From JAOPZW01 sp963789015 (GTDB lineage: Bacteria; Actinomycetota; Thermoleophilia; Solirubrobacterales; Solirubrobacteraceae), in assembly GCA_963789015.1 (NCBI GenBank), contig CAWBIU010000001.1:1364001-1428000 (forward strand): a stretch of DNA of 64,000 nucleotides, written 5' to 3'. The position numbers were made by a program, and so were the translations under genes. Positions 24,104-33,191 of this stretch are shown piece by piece. The number at the start of each line of letters is the position of its first letter. Position 1 is the stretch's first letter. The notes under the pieces were generated by a model, which saw only the letters and a list, made by a program, of their open reading frames with translations, searched no databases and had not been told where the DNA came from.

Positions 24104-24553
24104 ATGCTTCGTGGACATCGATCGCCGGCCGTCGCGGTGCTGCTCGCCGCAGTGGCGCTCTCGGCCTGCGGCACCCATCCGGCCGAGTTCAACAACGAGG
24201 CGGCCAGCGACGAGGGCCCGTCACGCGTGGAGGAGGTCAAGGGCTCCGATCTCGCGCGCGTGCACCTCTCCGCGCGTGCCGCGCAGCGCCTCGGCATCGA
24301 GACCGCCACGGTGCGCGCCGCGCCCGATGCGCCGCTCGCCGTCCCCTATGCCGCACTCCTGTACGACGCGCTGGGGCAGGCCTACACGTACACCAGCCCG
24401 TCGCGGCTGACGTACGTGCGGCAGCCGGTGACGGTCCGCTCCATCGTGCACCGCATGGCGCTCCTGAGCGACGGGCCGCCGCTCGGCACGCCGGTCGTGA
24501 CGGTTGGCGTGGCCGAGCTGCTCGGCGTCGAGACCGGCGTCGAGGAGGACTGA
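24104..24553 (+). CDS. Short lipoprotein, possible reduced membrane-fusion adaptor
   Basis: A 149-residue protein with a lipoprotein signal: basic start, hydrophobic core and lipobox LSAC with the lipidated cysteine at residue 22. The mature part contains RAAQRLGIETATV and VPYAALLYDALGQAYTY, which resemble segments of HlyD/CusB-type adaptors just before and within the beta-barrel, but the alpha-hairpin and lipoyl halves that contact an outer-membrane channel are absent (adaptors are usually 350 residues or more). AGGAGGAGA precedes the ATG. Lying between two RND permeases, it is probably a membrane-anchored periplasmic accessory subunit. Confidence 0.75.
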   Translation: MLRGHRSPAVAVLLAAVALSACGTHPAEFNNEAASDEGPSRVEEVKGSDLARVHLSARAAQRLGIETATVRAAPDAPLAVPYAALLYDALGQAYTYTSPSRLTYVRQPVTVRSIVHRMALLSDGPPLGTPVVTVGVAELLGVETGVEED

Positions 24554-24571
24554 GGGAGCACCGGGGGTCAC

Positions 24572-27500
24572 GTGATGCGCTGGATCGTCGGATCGAGCCT
24601 GCGGTTCCGCTTCCTGGTGGTGGCGCTCGCCGCCGCCCTGGTGGTCTTCGGGGGCCGCGAGCTGCGCGACGAGAGCGTCGACGTGTTCCCCGAGTTCGCG
24701 CCCACCCGCGTCGAGCTGCAGACCGCGTGCCTCGGCCTGTCGGCCTCCGAGGTCGAGGAGCTCGTCACCGTTCCGCTCGAGGACGCCATGAACGGCGTCC
24801 CCGGGGTCGAGGTCATCCGCTCCGAGTCGGTGCCGCAGCTCTCGCACATCACGCTCCTGTTCAAGCGCGGCGCCGACTTCCTGACCGCCCGCCAGCTCGT
24901 CCAGGAGCACCTCAACACGGTGGCCCCGACGCTGCCGACCTGGGCCGCGCCGCCGGTGATGATGCCGCCCGTCTCGGCCACCAGCCGGATCATGAAGATC
25001 GGCCTGTCGTCGAAGGACATGTCGCTCATGGACCTGTCGATGACGACGTACTGGAAGATCCGCGCGCGGCTGCTCGGCGTGCCCGGGGTGGCGAACGTCG
25101 CGATCTGGGGCGAGCGCCTGAAGCAGATGCAGGTCGACGTGAACCCGAGCCGCCTGCGCGCCGAGCACGTCTCCCTGGACCACGTGATGGAGGCAACGGG
25201 CCAGGCGGTGGACGCCGGGATCCTGCAGTACACGGAGGGCGCCGTCATCGGCACGGGCGGCTTCGTCGACACGCCCAACCAGCGCATCCCGTCCCAGAAC
25301 GTCACGCCGATCACCACGCCCGGAGCGCTCGCGCAGGTGTCGCTTGCGCAGCGCGGCGGGCGCCGGTTGCGGATCGGCGACGTGGCCAAGGTCGTCTACG
25401 GCGCGCAGCCGCTGATCGGCGACGCGGTCGTCAACGGCGGGCCCGGCCTGCTGCTCGTGGTCGAGAAGTTCCAGGGAGAGAACACGCTCGAGGTCACGCG
25501 CGGCGTCGAGGACGCCCTGCGCGACCTGCGGCCGGCCCTTGACGGGGTGCGGATCGACTCGACGATCTTCCGCCCGGCGGACTTCATCCAACTGGCCCTG
25601 CACAACCTGCGCCTCGCCCTGCTGATCGGCTGCCTGCTCGTCGTCCTCGTGCTCGTCGCCTTCCTCTACGAGTGGCGCGCCGCCTTCATCAGCATCGTCG
25701 CCATCCCGCTGTCGCTGATCGCCGCCGGGGTGGTGCTCGCCGCGCGCGGCGTGACGGTCAACACGATGGTGCTCGCAGGATTCGCGGTCGCCGTCGGCGT
25801 CGTCGTCGACGACGCGATCATCGACATGGAGAACATCGTCCGGCGCGTGCGCCTGGCGCGCGCCACCGGCGCCGGCGAATCGCTGGCCGCCATCATCCTG
25901 CGCGCGTCGCTGGAGGTGCGCGGCGCGATCCTCTACGCCACGCTGATCAACGTCGTCGCCGTGCTCCCGGTGGTCTTCGTCGGCGGGCTCACCGGCTCGT
26001 TCTTCCAGCCGCTCGCGCTCTCCTACGCGCTGGCCGTGCTCGTCTCGATGGTCGTCGCGCTCACCGTCACCCCCGCACTGAGCCTGATCCTGCTGTCGCG
26101 CGGCTCGCTGCGGCGCCGTGAGTCGCCCCTCGTTCGCGTCCTGAAGCTCGGCTACGGCACCGTGCTGGGACGCATCGTCCGCCGGCCCGCCATCGCCTTC
26201 ACCACGGTCGGGGCCGTCCTGCTGCTCGGCCTGTTCGTGTTCCCCCGGCTCGGTCAGGAGCTGTTCCCGGGGTTCAAGGAGCGCGACTTCCTCATGCACT
26301 GGATCACCGCGCCCGGCACGTCGATCCCGGAGGAGCGGCGGATCGTGACTCGCGCGAGCGAGGAGCTCCGGACGGTGCCCGGCGTGCGCGACTTCGGGTC
26401 GCACATCGGCCAGGCGTTCCTCGGCGAGGAGATCGCGGGCGCGAACTTCGGCGAGAACTGGGTGAGCGTCGACCCCAAGGCCGACTACGACGACACCCTC
26501 GCGCGGATCCACGAGGTCGTCGACGGCCATCCCGGCCTGTTCCGCAACGTCCAGACCTACCTGCGCGAGCGCATCGACGAGGTCCTCGTGGGCGAGAGCG
26601 AGCCGATCGTGGTGCGCATCTTCGGCGACGACCTGCCCACGCTGCGCGCGACGGCCGAGCGCGTGCGCCACGCCCTGGTGGGCGTGGAGGGCCTCGACGG
26701 CCTGCACGCCTCTCTGCAGGCGGATGTCCCGCAGATCGACGTCCGTGTGCGCCTCGACGTGGCGCGGCGCTACGGGGTCAAGCCCGGCGACGTGCGGCGC
26801 GCCGCCTCGACCCTGGTGGCCGGCGAGGAGGTCGGCGACATGTTCCAGGCCGGCCGCGCCTACGACGTGCACGTGTGGAGCACGCCACAGACACGCAACA
26901 ACCTCGCCGCGATCCGCGCGCTGCCGATCGACACGCCGCGCCACGGCCCGGTGCCGCTGGCCACGCTGGCCGACGTCTCGCTCCAGCCGACGCCCAACCT
27001 CATCCAGCGCGAGGAGGCCTCACGGCGGATCGACGTGGCCGCCGATCTCGCGCCCGGCACCGACCTCGGCGGTGTCACGCGCGACATCGAGCGGCGCCTC
27101 GCCGCCGTCAAGCTGCCGCTCGGCTACCACGCCGAGCTGCTCGGCGAGGCGGCCGAGCGCCGGGCGGCCTCGCGTCACCTCCTCGAGCTTGCCGCCGGTG
27201 CCGCGCTGCTCACCTTCCTGCTCCTGCAGGTCGCGTTCAACAGCTGGCGACTCGCGTCGATGCTGTTCTTCACGCTGCCGATGGCGCTCGTCGGCGGAGT
27301 CCTCGCCGCGTTCATCGGCGTGGGCGCGATCTCGCTGGGCGCGCTGATCGGCTTCTACACCGTGATGGGCATCGCCGCGCGCAACGGGATCATGATGGTC
27401 ACGCACTTCCAGCACCTCGAGCGCTATGAGGGCGAGCGATTCGGCCCCGGGCTCGTCATGCGCGGCGCCCTCGAGCGGCTGTCGCCGATCCTCATGACGG

Positions 27501-27736
27501 CCGCGGCGACCGGCCTGGCGCTGTTGCCCCTGGCGCTGTCGGGCGACAAGCCCGGGCAGGAGATCGAGCACCCGATGGCGGTCGTGATCCTCGGTGGCCT
27601 GGTCACGTCGACCCTGCTGAACCTGTTCGTGCTGCCCGCGCTGTACCTGCGTTTCGGTCGGGCGAGCGGCGGCCCGTCCGGCGACGCCCCGGCAGCCGGG
27701 GCGCCGGATGCGCCAAAGCTGCTCGCGGGTCGCTAG
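24572..27736 (+). CDS. HME-type RND efflux permease, second copy
   Basis: Also 1054 residues and clearly paralogous to the upstream permease: RVELQTACLGLSASEVEELV, a GTGGFVDTPNQR loop, and TM4 motif VDDAIIDMENIVRR with acidic residues at 413, 414, 418 and 420. Compared with the first copy, the porter and C-terminal membrane blocks are closer to the CusA-like consensus (FYTVMGIAARNGIMMVTHF). The start may be GTG 24572 or the adjacent ATG 24575. It starts 18 bases after the lipoprotein gene, so the three form one operon. Two unequal permeases suggest a heterotrimer or two specificities. No outer-membrane factor is encoded, as expected if the cell lacks an outer membrane. Confidence 0.9.
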   Translation: MMRWIVGSSLRFRFLVVALAAALVVFGGRELRDESVDVFPEFAPTRVELQTACLGLSASEVEELVTVPLEDAMNGVPGVEVIRSESVPQLSHITLLFKRGADFLTARQLVQEHLNTVAPTLPTWAAPPVMMPPVSATSRIMKIGLSSKDMSLMDLSMTTYWKIRARLLGVPGVANVAIWGERLKQMQVDVNPSRLRAEHVSLDHVMEATGQAVDAGILQYTEGAVIGTGGFVDTPNQRIPSQNVTPITTPGALAQVSLAQRGGRRLRIGDVAKVVYGAQPLIGDAVVNGGPGLLLVVEKFQGENTLEVTRGVEDALRDLRPALDGVRIDSTIFRPADFIQLALHNLRLALLIGCLLVVLVLVAFLYEWRAAFISIVAIPLSLIAAGVVLAARGVTVNTMVLAGFAVAVGVVVDDAIIDMENIVRRVRLARATGAGESLAAIILRASLEVRGAILYATLINVVAVLPVVFVGGLTGSFFQPLALSYALAVLVSMVVALTVTPALSLILLSRGSLRRRESPLVRVLKLGYGTVLGRIVRRPAIAFTTVGAVLLLGLFVFPRLGQELFPGFKERDFLMHWITAPGTSIPEERRIVTRASEELRTVPGVRDFGSHIGQAFLGEEIAGANFGENWVSVDPKADYDDTLARIHEVVDGHPGLFRNVQTYLRERIDEVLVGESEPIVVRIFGDDLPTLRATAERVRHALVGVEGLDGLHASLQADVPQIDVRVRLDVARRYGVKPGDVRRAASTLVAGEEVGDMFQAGRAYDVHVWSTPQTRNNLAAIRALPIDTPRHGPVPLATLADVSLQPTPNLIQREEASRRIDVAADLAPGTDLGGVTRDIERRLAAVKLPLGYHAELLGEAAERRAASRHLLELAAGAALLTFLLLQVAFNSWRLASMLFFTLPMALVGGVLAAFIGVGAISLGALIGFYTVMGIAARNGIMMVTHFQHLERYEGERFGPGLVMRGALERLSPILMTAAATGLALLPLALSGDKPGQEIEHPMAVVILGGLVTSTLLNLFVLPALYLRFGRASGGPSGDAPAAGAPDAPKLLAGR

Positions 27737-28009
27737 CGGACGTCGGAGCCCCACGGCCGCCGGAGCTCCACGCGAACGATCGCGGAACACGATCGCTGCC
27801 GTGAGAGCTGTGTGTTGCGTCGCTGGATCCCAGCCACGCGACCACGACCGAGTGGTCGCCGCTGGCGGCCACGGTCGCGGCGTTCATCCGCCGGCACGCC
27901 GGAGGTCGACGCGGATGAGGCGCTCCCCACATCGAGCCGCTGATGGCCGAGCGATGAGTTTCGCGGCACGCTTCGGTCTCAGTGGCGTGCAACCACAAAA
28001 GGAGACGCC

Positions 28010-28609
28010 GTGTCGGCAACCGTTCTCTACATGTCCATGTCCCTGGACGGGTTCATCGCCGGGCCCAACGAGGGACCGGGGAACGGGCTCGGCGACGGCG
28101 GGCACCGCCTGCACGAATGGGCCCTGACGGGTGACGGCTCCGACCGCGAGTCGATGTCGCGCGGCCTGACCGGCGTCAACCGCCAGGTCGTCGACGAGTT
28201 CATGTCGACCGGGGCGGTCGTCGCCGGCCGGGGGACCTTCGAGCCGGCCGGCGGCTGGGGAGGAGACCACCACGACGGCGTGCCGATCTTCATCCTGAGC
28301 CGTGACCCCGACAGCGAGACGGGGCAATGGCCGCTGGTCACCTATGTGAACGACGTCAGGACCGCGATGTCCGAGGCCAAGCGGGCCGCGGGTGACAGGA
28401 ACGTGCTGGTCCACGGCGCCGGAACCGCGCAGCTCGCGCTCGCCGCCGGCGTCCTCGACGAGCTCGAGATCCATCTCGTCCCGGTCCTCCTCGGCCAAGG
28501 GCGCCGCCTGTTCGACAACCTCGCTGCCGAGCACATCGAGCTCGAGCCCACCCGGATCCTCGAGGGGGAGGCCGGCGTCACCCACATCCACTACCGCGTC
28601 CAGCGCTGA
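28010..28609 (+). CDS. RibD C-terminal/dihydrofolate-reductase-like protein
   Basis: A 199-residue member of the RibD-C superfamily: MSMSLDGFIAGPNEGPGNG at the start, VVAGRGTFEPAGGW in the middle and VHGAGTAQLALAAGVLDELEIHLVPVLLGQGRRLFD near the end, the nucleotide-binding and dimer motifs. It is probably an NADPH-dependent reductase; the substrate is unknown. The GTG start at 28010 is preceded by AAAAGGAGA. The following alpha/beta hydrolase gene starts 24 bases after its stop and may be co-transcribed. A paralog of lower GC3 is at 7548. Confidence 0.88.
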   Translation: MSATVLYMSMSLDGFIAGPNEGPGNGLGDGGHRLHEWALTGDGSDRESMSRGLTGVNRQVVDEFMSTGAVVAGRGTFEPAGGWGGDHHDGVPIFILSRDPDSETGQWPLVTYVNDVRTAMSEAKRAAGDRNVLVHGAGTAQLALAAGVLDELEIHLVPVLLGQGRRLFDNLAAEHIELEPTRILEGEAGVTHIHYRVQR

Positions 28610-28633
28610 ACCACAGGGGAGGTCGACACTGTC

Positions 28634-29506
28634 ATGACGACGACGCACATGCTCGAGACCGCCGAGGCCGCCATCGCCTATGACGTCCACGGCCCGCTGC
28701 CCACCGCGGACGGACGCCCACCGCTGCTCATGATCGGCCAGCCCATGGACGCGAGCGGCTTCAGCTCGCTGGCGTCGCACCTCCCCGACCGCACCGTGGT
28801 CACGTACGACCCGCGCGGCCTGGGCCGCAGCACCCGCAGCGACGGCCGGGTCGACAACACGCCCACGGTCCAGGCGAACGACGTGCACGCCGTCATCGAG
28901 GAGCTCGGCGCCGGGCCGGTCGACATGTTCGCCAGCAGCGGGGGCGCGGTGGCCGCGCTCGCGCTCGTGGCGGCCCATCCCGGCGACGTGGTCACCCTGG
29001 TGGCACACGAGCCGCCGCTCATCCCCGTGCTCCCCGACGCCGCGGCGGCCGAGCGCGCCCGCGCCGGCGTGCGCGACGCGTACGAGGCCGGCGGATCGAG
29101 CGCCGGCATGGCGGCCTTCATCGCGATGACGTCGTGGCGAGGCGAGTTCGCCGACGAGTACTTCGCCCAGCCCGCGCCGGATCCGGCCGCGTTCGGGATG
29201 CCGGCCGAGGACGACGGCTCCCGCGACGACCCGCTGCTCTCCGACCGCTCCTGGGCGGTCAGCAGCTATCGCCCCGACGTCGACGCGCTGGTCGCGGCGC
29301 CGACGCGCGTCGTGATCGCCGTGGGCGAGGAGTCCGAGGGCGTCTTCACCGGACGTGCGGCGGTGGCCACCGCCGAGCTGCTCGGCCGGCGGGCGACCGT
29401 GTTCCCGAGCCACCACGGCGGCTTCCTCGGCGGCGAGTTCGGATACGCGGGCCAGCCCGAAGCCTTCGCGCGCAGGCTCCGCGACGTCCTCGACGACGAC
29501 GACTGA
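28634..29506 (+). CDS. Alpha/beta hydrolase
   Basis: A 290-residue alpha/beta hydrolase. The oxyanion strand reads PPLLMIGQPMDASGF, VVTYDPRGLGRS is the typical strand-4 block, and the nucleophile elbow FASSGGAVAA carries the catalytic serine near residue 98. HHGGFLGG near residue 263 supplies the histidine. The lid region (about 140-200) is acidic and unlike characterised esterases, so the substrate is unknown. GGGGAGG lies before the ATG. It follows the RibD-C-like gene, and the end faces the minus-strand polyol operon. Confidence 0.88.
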   Translation: MTTTHMLETAEAAIAYDVHGPLPTADGRPPLLMIGQPMDASGFSSLASHLPDRTVVTYDPRGLGRSTRSDGRVDNTPTVQANDVHAVIEELGAGPVDMFASSGGAVAALALVAAHPGDVVTLVAHEPPLIPVLPDAAAAERARAGVRDAYEAGGSSAGMAAFIAMTSWRGEFADEYFAQPAPDPAAFGMPAEDDGSRDDPLLSDRSWAVSSYRPDVDALVAAPTRVVIAVGEESEGVFTGRAAVATAELLGRRATVFPSHHGGFLGGEFGYAGQPEAFARRLRDVLDDDD

Positions 29507-29523
29507 CCGGCGACGACGCGGGC

Positions 29524-30567
29524 TCAGGGGAGCACGGCGGCCACGACCCGGGCGACCGGATCGGGGTCGTCGTCGAGAATCGCCAGGACGGCGCGCAGCA
29601 GCGGCAGCTCGTCCCACGCGGCGGCGTCGCGCTGATCGACCAGCTCGCGGGCGAACCGCGCCGCGGGCACGCCCTCGACGGTCTGCTCGGCGGCCTCCAT
29701 CGCCTCGAGCGCGTCCGAGGGCCGCTCACCACGGCCGATGCGCGAGCCGTAGACCTTGTTGCGTCCCGACAGCCCGGTGACCTCGAGATCGCCCGCACCG
29801 GCCAGGCCGCTTGCGGTCTCCGGGCGGGCGCCAACCATCCCGGCGAGCACCGTCATCTCGCCGAGCGCCTGGGCGAACGTCGCCGCCTTGAGGTCGTGGT
29901 ACGGCTCGTCGTACCGCTCCTGGAGCCCGTCGGCCGCCCCCAGCGCGATCGCGTAGACGTTCTTCATCGGGGCGCAGATCTCGACGCCGGGCTCGTCGTC
30001 GGTCACCGCCGCTCGGTACGCGTCCGTCCGCACGCCGGCCGCGACCTCCTCGGCCACCGCCCGCTCGCGGCAGCCGAAGATCGCCGCCGTCCAGCGCGCC
30101 GCCGCCACCTCGTTGGCCTTGCACGGCCCACCGACGGCGATCACGGGCGGAAGCTCGGCCGCGTGCGCCGCGGCGAGGTCGCGCAGCGCGTCGGGCAGCA
30201 GCCGCACGCGCCCGTCGTCGGCGGGCGAGAAGCCCTTGCTCGTGAGCAGCACGGCCCGCGCGCGCACGAGCCCGTCGAGCGCCAGGCGCGCGACCTCGAT
30301 CACGCCGACCGACGCGACCGCGAGCACCACGAGGTCCGCGCCCTCGAGCGCGTCGGCCAGGTGGTCGCTGTCGTACAGCCGCGTGCCCTCCGCGAGCGGG
30401 ACGCCGGTGCGCGGATGGGGCTCGCGGGCGCGGCACGCCGCGAGCAGGTCGTCGTCGAGCCAGGTCCCCCACAGCGCGACGTCCCACCCCGCACCGCGCA
30501 GCGGCGTGGCCAGCGCCGAGCCCATGGCGCCGGCGCCGAGGACCGTGACCCGCCCGCGCGAGCTCAT
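29524..30567 (-). CDS. GpsA-like NAD(P)-dependent glycerol-3-phosphate (polyol phosphate) dehydrogenase
   Basis: A 347-residue two-domain dehydrogenase. The N-terminal Rossmann domain has VLGAGAMGSALA at about residues 9-20 and LTSKGF; the GGPCKANEVAA block and the C-terminal helical domain with MKNVYAIALGAADG (the Lys of the active site) and GLAGAGDLEVTGLSGRNKVYG match GpsA. GpsA normally makes sn-glycerol-3-phosphate for lipids. Placed last in a sugar-kinase operon and with a changed substrate loop (GGPCKAN for the usual SGPSxA), it may instead oxidise another polyol phosphate. Its start overlaps the stop of the FGGY kinase gene (ATGA). Confidence 0.85.
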   Translation of the reverse strand: MSSRGRVTVLGAGAMGSALATPLRGAGWDVALWGTWLDDDLLAACRAREPHPRTGVPLAEGTRLYDSDHLADALEGADLVVLAVASVGVIEVARLALDGLVRARAVLLTSKGFSPADDGRVRLLPDALRDLAAAHAAELPPVIAVGGPCKANEVAAARWTAAIFGCRERAVAEEVAAGVRTDAYRAAVTDDEPGVEICAPMKNVYAIALGAADGLQERYDEPYHDLKAATFAQALGEMTVLAGMVGARPETASGLAGAGDLEVTGLSGRNKVYGSRIGRGERPSDALEAMEAAEQTVEGVPAARFARELVDQRDAAAWDELPLLRAVLAILDDDPDPVARVVAAVLP

Positions 30568-32099
30568 GTCGAGACCGCGGTGGCGTCGCCCTCCGCTCGC
30601 AGCCGGGCCAGGCGGTGCAGCGGCTCCTGGACGGCCGGGAACAGCGGCTTGTAGACCTCCTCGAACAGCCGCTCATAGCGCTGCGCGGCCGCCGCCTCGG
30701 GCTCGAAGCGCTCGGCGACATCGGTCATCGCCGCGGCCGCCTCCTCGACGGACGCGTGCCACCCGACGCCGTAGGCGCCGAGGATGCCCGCGCCCAGGCA
30801 CGTCGCCTCCGCGGTATGCGCGCGCACGACCGGCGCGCCGAGCACGTCGGCCATGATCTGGCACCACAGGTCGCTCTGCGAGCCGCCGCCGAGGATCACG
30901 TACTCGCCGATCCGCTGCCCGGTGGCCGCCTCGACGCCGCTCATGGCCAGGCGGAACTCGTAGGCGATGCCCTCCTCGATGGCGCGGAACAGCTGTGCGC
31001 GCCCGTGCCCCCAGTGCCAGCCGACGATCGTCCCCGTGGCCGAGCCGTCCCAGTACGGGCTCATGACGCCGTTCAGGTACGGCACGAGGACGAGTCCGTC
31101 GCTGCCCGCCGGCACCTCGCGCGCCGCGGCCTCGTAGGCCTCGACGTCGGCCTCCTCCCCGAGCGTGTCGCCGAACTCGCGCAGGAACCAGGTCATCGTC
31201 GCCATCCCGCCGCGCAGGCACTCCTCGAGCAGGAACGTCCCGGGCGCGCCCGCGTACATCGTCCGGCACGACGGGTCGGCGACGTACCGCGGGCTGATCG
31301 GCCCGCCGGTCACCGCGGTGCCCATGTTGATCGAGGCCCGGTCGAGCGACGTCACCCCGGCGCCGAGGCATGCCGCCTGGCCGTCGCCGAGCCCGGCCAC
31401 CACCGGTGTGCCCGCCGGGACGCCGCAGGTCTCGGCCGCGGCCGAGGTCACCTCGCCGATCACGCTCCCGGGCGCGACCGTGGCCAGGAACTGGTCGGGG
31501 CGCAGGCCGATCCCGGTGATCAGGTCCTCGGCCCACGCGTCGCGCTCCACGTCGGTGAGCCCGAACGAGTCGGCCGAGCCCAGGCTCGTCGTCCACTCGC
31601 CGGTCAGGCGCTGCACGAGGTACCCGTGCGCGTCCATGAAGCGGTGCGCGCGCTCGGCCGTCTCGGGCTCGTTCTGCACGAGCCACAGCAGCTTCGGGAC
31701 GGCCTGGGTGAGCGACGGCCCGCGACCCGTCCGGCGGTGCAGCTCGTCGTGCCCGAAGCGCTCGCCGAGCTCGTCGAGCTGGGCCTGCGCGCGGCCGTCG
31801 TCCCACAGGATCGCGTTGCGCAGCGACTCGTTGCGCTCGTCGACGGGCGCGTAGGACTCGCGCTGGTGGGTGATGCACACGCCCTCGACGCGGTCGGCGC
31901 CGACCTCCTCGACGACCTCGCGCAGCGCCTGCGCCGTCGCGTCCCACCAGCCTTCGGCGACCTGCTCGCTCTCGTTCGCCCGCGGCCGGATCTCCTCCAG
32001 CGCGGCGCGCGCTTCGGCGACCGCTCCGCCCTCGCGGTCCCATGCGATCGCCTTGCTCGCCGTGGTGCTGCAGTCGACCGCCAGCACGACATCACCCAT
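30564..32099 (-). CDS. FGGY-family carbohydrate kinase (xylulokinase-like)
   Basis: A 511-residue sugar kinase. The first ATP-phosphate loop VLAVDCSTTASKAIAWD is at the N-terminus, THQRESYAPVD and RNAILWDDGRAQAQ form the substrate side, GDGQAACLGAG and NMGTAVTGG the second phosphate loop, and LGGGSQSDLWCQIMADVLG is the FGGY signature. It is more like xylulokinases than the other two FGGY enzymes of this cluster, so it probably acts on a different substrate or at a different step. It is the fifth gene of the six-gene minus-strand operon, 28 bases after the dehydrogenase gene and overlapping the GpsA-like gene. Confidence 0.9.
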   Translation of the reverse strand: MGDVVLAVDCSTTASKAIAWDREGGAVAEARAALEEIRPRANESEQVAEGWWDATAQALREVVEEVGADRVEGVCITHQRESYAPVDERNESLRNAILWDDGRAQAQLDELGERFGHDELHRRTGRGPSLTQAVPKLLWLVQNEPETAERAHRFMDAHGYLVQRLTGEWTTSLGSADSFGLTDVERDAWAEDLITGIGLRPDQFLATVAPGSVIGEVTSAAAETCGVPAGTPVVAGLGDGQAACLGAGVTSLDRASINMGTAVTGGPISPRYVADPSCRTMYAGAPGTFLLEECLRGGMATMTWFLREFGDTLGEEADVEAYEAAAREVPAGSDGLVLVPYLNGVMSPYWDGSATGTIVGWHWGHGRAQLFRAIEEGIAYEFRLAMSGVEAATGQRIGEYVILGGGSQSDLWCQIMADVLGAPVVRAHTAEATCLGAGILGAYGVGWHASVEEAAAAMTDVAERFEPEAAAAQRYERLFEEVYKPLFPAVQEPLHRLARLRAEGDATAVST

Positions 32100-32127
32100 G
32101 CGCTGCTCCTCCTCTCCGCCGCGCCCG

Positions 32128-33165
32128 TCAGGGCATGACGGCGACTTTGATGGCGTCGTCGGCGCCGACCTTCCCGAGGGCGTCGTGCACCTCCGGGAGT
32201 CCGAAGCGGTGGGTCACCATCGACGCCGCGTCGATCCGGCCGGTCTCGATGAGCCGCAGCGCGGTCTCGTAGTCGCGCCGCCGCGAGTTCGCCGAGCCGG
32301 TCAGGACGACCTGCTTGTAGTGGATGAGGTTCGCGTCGATCTCGGCGAGCGCGTCGCCGGAGAAGCCCGCGAAGGCGTTCACGCGCCCGCCCGGGCGCAC
32401 CAGCGCCACCGCCTCGCCGACGAGCGCGGGCACTCCGATGCAGACGATCGCGGTGTCGACGCCGATCCCGCCGGTGACCTGCTCGACGGCCGCGGCGAGG
32501 TCGCCCGAGCCCGGGTCGACGGTCAGCGTCGCCCCGAGCCGCTCGGCCGCCGCGCGCCGCCCGGCCGACGGCTCGCTGACGATGACCGCGCGCGCGCCGC
32601 TGAGCCGCGCGAGCTGGGTGTGCAGCAGGCCGATCGGCCCGGCGCCCATGACGAGGACGGCGTCGTCGGGCTCGACGCGCGACCAGCGCTGGCCGGCGAC
32701 CACGGCGGCCAGCGGCTCGGCCAGCGCGAGCTGCTCGGAGGGCAGGTCCTCGCGGGCCGCGAACAGGCATCCCGCGGCGACGGCCTCGGCCGGGACGAGC
32801 ATGAACTGCGCCATGCCGCCGTCGGGCGCGTAGCCCATGATCCGCAGGCTCTCGCAGATGTTCTCGAGGTCGTGGCGGCAGGCCCAGCAATGCAGGCACG
32901 GGATCACGGGCGCCATCGCCACCGGCGCGCCCACCTCGTGGCCCTCGACGCCGGGCCCGGGCGCCTCGACGTGGCCGGCCGTCTCGTGACCGAGGATCAC
33001 GGGAAGCTCGACGCCGGAGGTCTTCTCGCCCTTGAGGATCCGGACGTCGGTGCCGCAGATCGTGTTCGCGCCGACCCGGACGAGGACCTCGCCGGGGCCG
33101 GGCTCGGGCGTCGGGACCTCCTGCACGGCGAGGTCCTCGGGCGCGCGCATCACCGCCGCGAGCAT
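32128..33165 (-). CDS. Zinc-dependent polyol/alcohol dehydrogenase (MDR family)
   Basis: A 345-residue medium-chain dehydrogenase. Catalytic zinc ligands are C37 (ICGTD) and H60-E61 (GHE). The structural zinc site is C90, C93, C96 and C104. The cofactor domain carries VMGAGPIGLLHTQLA, and SEPS after the second strand points to NAD rather than NADP. Length and layout match sorbitol/threonine/erythritol-type dehydrogenases that oxidise a polyol to the ketose. In the operon it sits between the isomerase and a kinase, consistent with an oxidation step that feeds the kinases. An untypical feature is the Ala/Pro-rich loop between H60 and C90. Confidence 0.9.
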   Translation of the reverse strand: MLAAVMRAPEDLAVQEVPTPEPGPGEVLVRVGANTICGTDVRILKGEKTSGVELPVILGHETAGHVEAPGPGVEGHEVGAPVAMAPVIPCLHCWACRHDLENICESLRIMGYAPDGGMAQFMLVPAEAVAAGCLFAAREDLPSEQLALAEPLAAVVAGQRWSRVEPDDAVLVMGAGPIGLLHTQLARLSGARAVIVSEPSAGRRAAAERLGATLTVDPGSGDLAAAVEQVTGGIGVDTAIVCIGVPALVGEAVALVRPGGRVNAFAGFSGDALAEIDANLIHYKQVVLTGSANSRRRDYETALRLIETGRIDAASMVTHRFGLPEVHDALGKVGADDAIKVAVMP

Positions 33166-33191
33166 CGGTCCCGACCCGCGCCTCGCCGCCG

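Noticed and set aside
21262..24309. About 1000-codon open frame on the minus strand under the first RND gene
   Set aside because: Antisense shadow; it lacks domains and its composition (Gly/Arg/His-rich) mirrors the sense codons.
24221..26944. About 900-codon open frame on the minus strand under the second RND gene
   Set aside because: Same reason: shadow of the permease; no start context and no recognisable family.
27737..28009. CGATCG-N7-CGATCG and CGACCA/TGGTCG repeats between the RND and RibD-C genes
   Set aside because: Short and common by chance in GC-rich DNA; neither lies at a position that suggests an operator.
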